Origin: Labilithrix sp.
Lineage (GTDB): Bacteria > Myxococcota_A > Polyangia > Polyangiales > Polyangiaceae
NCBI GenBank assembly: GCA_019637155.1
Contig: JAHBWE010000002.1
Coordinates: forward strand, 124,001 to 188,000
Length of the DNA: 64,000 bases
Direction: 5' to 3'
Position numbers and translations under genes: made by a program. The notes below the pieces were generated by a model. That model searched no databases. It saw only the letters and a program-made list of their open reading frames with translations, and was not told the DNA's origin. Shown in pieces: positions 58,321 to 64,000 of this stretch (positions are counted from its first letter, which is position 1; the number at the start of each line of letters is the position of its first letter).

Positions 58321-59616
58321 ATGGCGCTCGGCAAGCCTCGCTTCATGGTGTGTTCCTTCGTCACGCTGCTCGCGGTAGCGAACTGTGGTCCCCAGGGCTC
58401 GGGCGACGATGATCCCGCGTCTTCGTCGAGCGGCGGCGTGGCGGCGGCGCCGGTCACGAAGCACGACATCAATCAGGTCCTCTCCACGGGGCAGTCGCTC
58501 TCGGTCGGCATCGACGGGGGCGACGCGATCTCGACGAGCCAGCCGTACTCGAACCTGATGTTCAAGTCGGGCGTCATCGCGGGCGGCGCACCTCCGCGCG
58601 AGCTCGTCCCGCTCGTCGAAGGGAAGGCGACGAACCCCGCCCACCCGAACACGGAGACGATGTCCTCCGGCCTCGCGAACCTCGTCGCGAAGATGGCGGC
58701 CGATCGCGGCGAGCGCCACGACGTCCTGATGAGCGTCCACGGCGTGAGCCACTATGTCTACGCGAAGCTGAAGAAGGGCACGCCGCCCTACCAGAGCGGC
58801 CTCGCGCAGGCGAAGGCGGGCCACGACGCCGCCCTCGCGATGGGCAAGGACCACGTCGTCCGCGCGGTCACGGTCGTGCACGGCGAGTCGGACGATCACG
58901 ATCACAACCCCGACTACCAGGCCGACATCCGGCATTGGCAGGCCGACTACGAGGCGGACATCCGCGCGGTGACGGGGCAGAGCGAGCCGATCCCGCTCCT
59001 TCACTCGCAGCTCTCGTCGTTCGTGAAGACGAACCTCACGAGCCGGATCCCGATCGCGCAGCTCGCGGAGCACGTGGAGAGCGGCGGCAAGACGGTGCTC
59101 GTCGGTCCGAAGTACCAGCTGTCGTACGCGGTCGACGGCGTGCACCTCACGAACGACGGCTACCGCCGCATGGGGGAGGAGTACGCGAAGGCCTATCGCA
59201 AGATCGTGCTCGAGGGGCAGCGCTGGGAGCCGCTCCGCCCGAGCGCGGTCACGAGGAGCGGTAACGTCATTACAGTGAAATTCGTCGTACCTGTCCCGCC
59301 GCTCGTCCTCGACGAGAGCGCGGTGAAGAACCCGGGCGCCTTCGGCTTCGAGATCGCGCAAGACGGTCCGCCCGCGCCCGCGATCCAGTCCGTGCGCGTG
59401 ACGGGGCCCGACACGGTGGAGCTCACGCTCGCGAGCGAGCCCACCGGCGGAAACCGCCGCCTCCGCTACGCGTACACCGCGAGCGCGCTCGGGGTCTCGG
59501 CGGGGCCGGTGACGGGACCGCGCGGCAACCTCCGCGACTCGGATCCGACGCAGTCGCGCACGGGCGGCAACCCGCTCTGGAACTGGTGCGTGCACTTCGA
59601 CGAAGCGCTCCCGTGA
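58321..59616 (+). CDS. SGNH-type esterase lipoprotein
   Basis: The 431-residue product has an exported N-terminus with Cys22 (AVANC) as possible lipid site, a Ser/Gly linker and an esterase domain. Motifs: STGQSLSVG (nucleophile Ser59), VVHGESDDHDHN, and DGVHLTNDGYRRMGEEYAK (Asp and His of the triad), like carbohydrate esterase/sialate-O-acetylesterase-type SGNH enzymes. A C-terminal 120-residue beta domain (NVITVKFVVPVPPLVLDES, TVELTLASEPTGGNRRLRYAYTAS) completes the protein. Probably deacetylates surface or environmental glycans. Divergent from acs by 101 bases. Confidence 0.8.
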   Translation: MALGKPRFMVCSFVTLLAVANCGPQGSGDDDPASSSSGGVAAAPVTKHDINQVLSTGQSLSVGIDGGDAISTSQPYSNLMFKSGVIAGGAPPRELVPLVEGKATNPAHPNTETMSSGLANLVAKMAADRGERHDVLMSVHGVSHYVYAKLKKGTPPYQSGLAQAKAGHDAALAMGKDHVVRAVTVVHGESDDHDHNPDYQADIRHWQADYEADIRAVTGQSEPIPLLHSQLSSFVKTNLTSRIPIAQLAEHVESGGKTVLVGPKYQLSYAVDGVHLTNDGYRRMGEEYAKAYRKIVLEGQRWEPLRPSAVTRSGNVITVKFVVPVPPLVLDESAVKNPGAFGFEIAQDGPPAPAIQSVRVTGPDTVELTLASEPTGGNRRLRYAYTASALGVSAGPVTGPRGNLRDSDPTQSRTGGNPLWNWCVHFDEALP

Positions 59617-59643
59617 CGGCATGAGGTAGGGTGGCGCGTTTCG

Positions 59644-60318
59644 ATGCGCCGCCGCATTGCTGTGCTTGTCTGCTCGTCTCTGCTCGCCGTCCCACGTCCC
59701 GCCCGCGCCGACGGCGAGCTCTGGGTCTGGGTCGAGAACCGCGTCCCGGTCCTTCGCGCCGAGAGGCCGACCTTCCCGCGCATCGACTGGCGCTTCGTCG
59801 GCGACTTCCGCGTCAACAAGCGCTCCGAGGGGCTGAACCAGGCGTTCCTCCGGACGGGCCCGCTCTTCTTCGTCACGGACTGGCTCTTCGTCGCGACGCA
59901 GGGCACGGTCTACGCCGACCGCGTCAAGGACGGCGTGCACCAGACGGAGGCGCGCACGGAGCTCGAGCCGAACCTGTTCGGCCGCATCGGCGACTTCACG
60001 TTCAACGATCGCAGCCGCTTCGAGTCGCGGTGGCGCACCGACAGCGAGCATCGCTGGCGCTACCGAAACCAGCTCCGCATCAACTACGCGCCCGTCGGCG
60101 CGAAGTGGATCCCGTACGCGTGGAACGAGGTGCTGTGGGACCTCTCCGGCCTCGGCGTGAACCAGAACCGCCTCCAGTTCGGCCTCGCCCGCATGCTGAA
60201 CACCACGACCCGCCTCGACGTCGGCTACATGATCCGCAGCCGCGAAGACGCGATGGGCAACTGGGCCCACGACCACATCCTGAACCTCTACTTGTTCCTC
60301 GACCCTCCTCCGCGGTGA
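59644..60318 (+). CDS. DUF2490-like outer-membrane barrel protein
   Basis: The 224-residue protein has a signal peptide (IAVLVCSSLLAVPRPARA) and short amphipathic beta strands with aromatic girdles: GELWVWVENRVPV, WRFVGDFRVNKRS, QTEARTELEPNLFGRIG, SRFESRWRTDSEHRWRYRNQLRI, PYAWNEVLWDLSGLGVNQNRLQFGLARML, TRLDVGYMIRSRED and a final HILNLYLFL. The arrangement and the YAWNEVLWD/QNRLQ stretch match DUF2490 barrels. Function unknown. It follows the SGNH lipoprotein gene by 27 bases. Confidence 0.8.
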   Translation: MRRRIAVLVCSSLLAVPRPARADGELWVWVENRVPVLRAERPTFPRIDWRFVGDFRVNKRSEGLNQAFLRTGPLFFVTDWLFVATQGTVYADRVKDGVHQTEARTELEPNLFGRIGDFTFNDRSRFESRWRTDSEHRWRYRNQLRINYAPVGAKWIPYAWNEVLWDLSGLGVNQNRLQFGLARMLNTTTRLDVGYMIRSREDAMGNWAHDHILNLYLFLDPPPR

Positions 60319-60363
60319 TATCCGGGAGCGGATAATTTGGCGTTTCGGGCGTACGATGGATTC

Positions 60364-61227
60364 ATGCCCAACGTCGTTCGCCTCGTGGGGAGCTTCGCTG
60401 TCCTGGCCTCGGTGGGGCTCGGCGCGCTCATGGTCCAGTGCACGAACCGCAGGGACGACGACGCGATCGATCCCGCCGCGGTCTACGCGAAGGACGGCAC
60501 GGCGTGCGCGCAGGACTCCGAGTGCCGCGACGGAGGGGCGTGCTTCCACGGGATGTGCGTCGGGCCGCCGTGCTCGTGCGGCACCGAGTCGGTCAACAAG
60601 GTGATCGGAATACCCGGCTTCGACGGGACGAAGAAGTATGTCTGCCGTGGTCCCTGCGCGCCTGATTGGGAGTGCGGCGTCCCAGTGGGGTTCCTGCCGG
60701 AGGCGGACGCCGGCGTGTCGATCGTCAACCGGTGCATGCCGCCGTGCACCGCCGCGTATCCGGACGACGCGGCCGCGGGCTGTCCGGCGGGGTTCGTGTG
60801 CCGCGTCACCTCGAAGGCCGGGAGGTCGAGCTTCGAGCCGGCGTGTGTGCTCGCGCCGCCGACCGTCACGATCGACGGACCGCCGGGGCCGCTGCCGGAA
60901 GAGACGAAGGTCACGCTCACTGCACGCGACACGTCCACGCACGGGCGCGTCGCCGAGTATCGCTGGACGCAGAACAGCGGCGGCGGGCTCGAGGTGGGGG
61001 GACAGACCATGACGTTCGAGATCCTCGCGGACACCGTCTCGTTCCAGGCGTCCGTCTTCGTGCGGAGCGAGCTCGGCGTGCTCGGCGTCGGGAACTACAG
61101 CGTCCCGGTGTGCAAGCCCGCGGGACGGTCGTGCGCGGGGTACGCGGAGACGGACGATCCCTGCTGTCCGGACGCGCCGTGCCGGCCCGACGACGCCGGC
61201 TCCCGTTCCTGCACCGCGAGCCCGTGA
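60364..61227 (+). CDS. Cys-rich lipoprotein with Ig/PKD-like domain
   Basis: ATG 60364 gives 287 residues. A hydrophobic signal segment (LVGSFAVLASVGLGALMVQC) ends at a Cys that may be lipidated. The first 150 residues contain about 14 Cys (GTACAQDSECRDGGACFHGMCVGPPCSCG; YVCRGPCAPDWECG; RCMPPCTAA; GCPAGFVCR). A beta-sandwich of Ig/PKD type (VTIDGPPGPLPEETKVTLTARDTS, YRWTQNSGGGLEVGGQTMTFEILA) and a final Cys-rich tail (GRSCAGYAETDDPCCPDAPCRPD) follow. Typical of adhesive surface lipoproteins of Polyangia. Tail-to-tail with the next gene. Confidence 0.72.
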   Translation: MPNVVRLVGSFAVLASVGLGALMVQCTNRRDDDAIDPAAVYAKDGTACAQDSECRDGGACFHGMCVGPPCSCGTESVNKVIGIPGFDGTKKYVCRGPCAPDWECGVPVGFLPEADAGVSIVNRCMPPCTAAYPDDAAAGCPAGFVCRVTSKAGRSSFEPACVLAPPTVTIDGPPGPLPEETKVTLTARDTSTHGRVAEYRWTQNSGGGLEVGGQTMTFEILADTVSFQASVFVRSELGVLGVGNYSVPVCKPAGRSCAGYAETDDPCCPDAPCRPDDAGSRSCTASP

Positions 61228-62922
61228 TCAGCGATCGAGGCGCGGCCCGTCGACGCGCGCCTGGAAGATGAAGTAGGGCGGGACGCACGCGCCGGTGCCC
61301 TTCGGCGCGCCGGCGACGCGCGCGCACCCGTAGTCGGGGCGGCAGAGGTGATCGGCGTCGCAGGTCTGCACCCACGCGGTGACGAGGTGGCGGGAGAGGC
61401 AGCGCTCGATCGGCTCGTTCGAGAAGAAGCAGTCCGCCTCGTAGCCGGCGGAGGGGAGCGCGGCGCAGATCGCGTCGCCGCGGCGCTCGCCCACCTTCTT
61501 GCAGCGCTCGCTGCACATGCCGCCGGTGAAGCCGAGCCAGTTCGGGGCACAGAACGCGCCGCTCTTCTGCGCGCCGGTCGGGGCGGGGCACGCGGCGTCG
61601 GGCTTCTTCGCGGTGACGACGGGACCCTCGGGGCGCGGGTCGGGCACGAACGACACGTCCTCGCACGTCGCGCCGGGCAGCGTGCTCCCCGCGCGCGCGC
61701 AGAGGCCGAGCGCGCCGTGATGCACGTCGCGACACACGAGGCCGGGCTCGCAGCCCCAGGCCTCGTAGCCGCGCGCGAGACCGCAGTCGGAGTCGATCTT
61801 CCCGTCCGGGAACGACGCGAAGGGGCGCGCCTCCACCGGCTCGCCGCGCGCGGCGCGGAGGAGGTCGGAGCGGCGCCAGCGGAGGTCCTTCGCGAAGTGA
61901 GGTGAAGGTCCGAGCGCGATCGCGTTGAAGGTCGAGGTGCCGCGGTCCTCGCCGAGGAGATGGAAGCCCGCGACGCCGCGTGTCTGATGACACCCCGCGC
62001 ACGTCGCCTCGTCGAGCCGGCGCAGGAGGAGCTCGGGCGTCTTCGCGTGCGCCAGCGACGCGAGCGGCAACGCGCGGAGCGCCTCGGCGTCGACGAGCGA
62101 GGCCCACGGTCGGTTCTGCGTCCGCTCGAGGCCGCGCGGCGAGACCGTGTCCACACGCTCGGCGAGGAGCTCCGGCGGCAGCGTGAACGTGCCGGCGTCG
62201 ATCTCTTCGAGGTGCGACGCGATCCAGCGCACGAGCGCGGCGGGATCGGCGTCGGGCCGCGGCGTGTCGAAGAGACCGTCCGGCGTGAGCCTGCCGTTCC
62301 TCACGACGAACGAGCGCATCACGTACTCCGCGCTGTCATCCATGTCGGTGCGGAACGCGGGGGTGTGCGTCGACTGGTAGTTGATCTCGATCTGCGCCGG
62401 CGGCGGCAGCGCCGCGACGAGGGCGGCGGCGTCGGGACGCGCGAGCCAGCGCTCCGCCACCGTCTTGCAGTCGCGCTCGCCGCGATCGCGGGGCTGCGGG
62501 ACGCGGACGTTCACCGTCATCGGGAGGCGCGTCGTCGCGCGGCCTTCGTTCGTGAGCGCGAGGCGATAGACGAGCCGCACCTCGCCGCACGCCGCCGGCT
62601 CGAAGCGCCGGCGATCGATCCGGTTCACGACGCCGGTGAGCTCGAACGCGCCGCGGGCGAGCCACTCCGCCCTGAACGCGCGCCGCGGATCGTTCGGCGG
62701 TGGATTGGCGGTCAGCTCGGCGATGTCCTTCTCGATCGTGCGCTGCAGCTCCGCGCGCGCGGCCTCGCCGACGACGTGCATGAAGTCGAGGCCGCGCGCC
62801 TCGAGCGCGACGAGCGCCGCGGGGTCACCGATGAACAGCGCGTCGTCGCCGACCTCGACCGAACGCTCCGGCCGCGCCACGAACGCGATCCCGAGCGTCA
62901 GGAGGACCGAGGTGAGCCGCAC
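61228..62922 (-). CDS. exported large protein with one c-type heme site and a Cys-rich tail
   Basis: The 564-residue product has a signal peptide (VLLTLGIAFVA). A single CAGCH heme site (Cys308, Cys311, His312) lies in DEATCAGCHQTRGVAGFHLLG; an apparent heme peptide inside a large otherwise heme-free domain is uncommon. Earlier segments (RIDRRRFEPAACGEVRLVYRLAL, VNVRVPQP, QIEINYQSTHTPAF) are beta-rich. The C-terminal 200 residues carry about 16 Cys (GCEPGLVCRD, LCARAG, TCEDV, FCAPN, MCSERCKK) as disulfide-rich modules. Related proteins occur in Polyangia as putative surface electron carriers or lectins; family not certain. Confidence 0.7.
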   Translation of the reverse strand: MRLTSVLLTLGIAFVARPERSVEVGDDALFIGDPAALVALEARGLDFMHVVGEAARAELQRTIEKDIAELTANPPPNDPRRAFRAEWLARGAFELTGVVNRIDRRRFEPAACGEVRLVYRLALTNEGRATTRLPMTVNVRVPQPRDRGERDCKTVAERWLARPDAAALVAALPPPAQIEINYQSTHTPAFRTDMDDSAEYVMRSFVVRNGRLTPDGLFDTPRPDADPAALVRWIASHLEEIDAGTFTLPPELLAERVDTVSPRGLERTQNRPWASLVDAEALRALPLASLAHAKTPELLLRRLDEATCAGCHQTRGVAGFHLLGEDRGTSTFNAIALGPSPHFAKDLRWRRSDLLRAARGEPVEARPFASFPDGKIDSDCGLARGYEAWGCEPGLVCRDVHHGALGLCARAGSTLPGATCEDVSFVPDPRPEGPVVTAKKPDAACPAPTGAQKSGAFCAPNWLGFTGGMCSERCKKVGERRGDAICAALPSAGYEADCFFSNEPIERCLSRHLVTAWVQTCDADHLCRPDYGCARVAGAPKGTGACVPPYFIFQARVDGPRLDR

Positions 62923-62934
62923 GTCGTGACGAGT

Positions 62935-63211
62935 CTACCTGCGTTGGCAGCTGACCTGTCCAGGCGAGGACGCGAGACCGATACAGATCGTCCCCGCCGG
63001 ACACGTGACGACGGAGCACTCGGCGTCGATCGTGACGCACCTCCCTCCGACGATCTCGGCGTCGACCAAGCGCATCGCAGTCCCATGGGTTCGGCTGCGA
63101 AGCATCTCCATCAACGCAACGCTCGATGGACCGCGATCCGTTCGTGGCCGATCCCCCGCAACTCGCGAGCAGTCCCAGAACGAGCGCAGCCCCCGCTCGC
63201 GGCGGCGACAT
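62935..63211 (-). pseudogene. frameshifted small Cys-containing lipoprotein
   Basis: ATG 63211 starts a clear lipoprotein signal (AGAALVLGLLASCGGS), but the frame later loses Cys-rich coding character. The natural ending (GGRCVTIDAECSVVTCPAG, TICIGLASSPGQVSCQRR, stop at 62935) is in another frame; start-to-stop length is 277 bases, one over a multiple of three. One base insertion between about 63060 and 63130 restores a full-length lipoprotein of about 91 residues. Either a recent frameshift mutation or a sequencing error. Its ATG overlaps the Uma2 stop by one base (TGATG). Confidence 0.55.
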
Positions 63212-63879
63212 CAGGTCTTCTTTTTCTTCAGCGCGGCGAGCTCGGCGCGGAGACGCGCGAGCTCGCGCTCGGCGGCCGCTGCTTTGCGCTTGGCGGTGGC
63301 GGCGGTGGCCGTCGCCGCTTTCGCGAGCTCCCTCTCGGTCGGGAGCAGTGAGCCGTCCTCGCGCGCAAGGCGAGGCCCCACGCCGACGCCGAGGATGGGA
63401 GCGACCACCCAGCGAAGGCCGGAGAGGACCTTGCTCGGCGCCGTCTCGCCCTTGAGGGTCCGCGGAACGAGCTTCCCTCGAACGCGGTTCCACACGGCGA
63501 AGCGCTTACCGGCGGGCTGGTCGGGATCGAACCGCACCAGCTCCCGGACGCCGAGCTCCTGATACTTCGCGAGCTTCTCGTTCCAAGGATCGTCGACGTC
63601 GCTGATGACCTCGACCGCCACCTCCGGCGGCCCTCCGCGTTCCCACGTCTTCCATGACCGAAAGAGCTGATCGGGCTGGTCGAGCTTCAGGAACGCGTCG
63701 GGCGCGAGGCATCGCTTGGGGTTCCGCGGGTCCCAGTACACGAACTGGTCACACCCCACGGAGTGGGCCTTCGCGAAGGCGAGCTTGAGGATCAAATAGA
63801 GCGCGGTGCGCAACTCGAGATGGAGCTTGTTCTCAGGTACGAGGAGGCTGTCGGGAAAGTGAAGGGCCTCCGCGTGCAT
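63211..63879 (-). CDS. Uma2-family (DUF820) restriction-endonuclease-fold protein
   Basis: The 222-residue protein matches Uma2/DUF820: PDAFLKL, then GGPPEVAVEVISDVDDPWNEKLAKYQELGVRELVRFDP, which carries the PD-(D/E)XK-type acidic and Lys residues (Asp of PDAF, Glu of VEVIS, Lys of EKLAKY). The C-terminal 45 residues are an Ala/Glu/Lys-rich coiled coil. Members are abundant and of unknown function, often transposon-linked. Start ATG 63879. Possible function: nuclease or DNA-associated protein. Confidence 0.88.
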   Translation of the reverse strand: MHAEALHFPDSLLVPENKLHLELRTALYLILKLAFAKAHSVGCDQFVYWDPRNPKRCLAPDAFLKLDQPDQLFRSWKTWERGGPPEVAVEVISDVDDPWNEKLAKYQELGVRELVRFDPDQPAGKRFAVWNRVRGKLVPRTLKGETAPSKVLSGLRWVVAPILGVGVGPRLAREDGSLLPTERELAKAATATAATAKRKAAAAERELARLRAELAALKKKKT

Positions 63880-63898
63880 CGACGTCGCCGCGTCTACG

Positions 63899-64000
63899 TC
63901 AGGGCAGGATCGGGAGGCCGACGGCGCCGGGCGGGGGGCCGCCGCTCGAGCTCGAGCCGGTCGTCTCGGCGCACTTGCCCTGGCGGAAGACGGGCATGCC
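63899..64000 (-). CDS. C-terminal end of an exported-type protein, cut by the window edge
   Basis: On the minus strand the frame ends at a TGA (63899-63901); the 33 visible codons end in a Ser/Gly/Pro-rich GGPPPGAVGLPILP tail with one Cys. Every third position is G or C, which strongly supports coding. Too little is visible to name a family. Confidence 0.55.
   Translation of the reverse strand, partial: GMPVFRQGKCAETTGSSSSGGPPPGAVGLPILP

Noticed and set aside
1..64000. tRNA, rRNA, CRISPR array or replication origin
   Set aside because: I looked for cloverleaf-like segments, regular repeat-spacer arrays and DnaA-box-rich AT stretches and found none that I could support.

Overview
The window is GC-rich (third codon positions are almost all G or C) and packed with genes on both strands. 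It looks like a chromosomal segment of a myxobacterium, most likely Polyangia (Myxococcota). The reasons are the many small lipoproteins with Ala/Asp/Gly/Pro-rich linkers after the lipobox, a probable TIGR02265/DUF2378-type protein, a DUF2330 protein, an FHA-sigma54 activator, Cys-rich surface lipoproteins and YWTD-type propeller lipoproteins. This is inferred from gene content; no rRNA or tRNA is present. Both edges cut a gene.

Region by region. 0-6.3 kb: mixed enzymes and lipoproteins (YjbR-like, SGNH hydrolase, DUF2378-like, zinc-ribbon tail-anchored protein, M1 aminopeptidase, parvulin lipoprotein, secreted hydrolase). 6.4-10.9 kb (minus): a likely operon of a PEBP-like protein, a membrane protein, an acetolactate-synthase-like ThDP enzyme and an aldehyde dehydrogenase. 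11-21.4 kb: exported and lipid-anchored proteins (VWA, gluzincin, OmpA, C92-type peptidase, a large orphan lipoprotein), a cupin and an FHA-sigma54 activator. 21.6-28.3 kb: an overlapping AraC - VOC - UvrA-like operon, a methyltransferase, and an ATP-dependent DNA ligase paired with an ATP-grasp enzyme. 28.3-43.3 kb: more lipoproteins (including a protein-glutaminase-like enzyme and an M23 peptidase), GST, DUF2330, a flavin disulfide reductase, alpha/beta hydrolases and an SPFH protein.

43.3-46.7 kb is unusual. Two AT-rich islands carry the same extended -10 element. They flank a DUF2325 gene and a short leader with an intrinsic terminator, followed by two tiny overlapping ORFs and a GNAT acetyltransferase. 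A divergent VOC/AraC-GyrI pair follows. 46.7-48.0 kb is a decayed IS21-family element: a 5'-truncated istA, a frameshifted istB and repeated right-end sequences.

48.0-58.2 kb (minus) is the most striking locus. It is one tight run of eight genes: acetyl-CoA synthetase, a His-rich secreted protein, a membrane-anchored Fe-S flavoprotein, a 5-heme cytochrome, a b-type membrane protein, a 23-heme cytochrome, a 10-heme cytochrome and a predicted outer-membrane barrel. Together these could carry electrons from the cytoplasm through the inner membrane and periplasm to the outer membrane, coupled to acetate activation. 58.3-64 kb holds an SGNH lipoprotein, a DUF2490 barrel, Cys-rich exported proteins, one with a single c-type heme site, a frameshifted lipoprotein and a Uma2-type nuclease.
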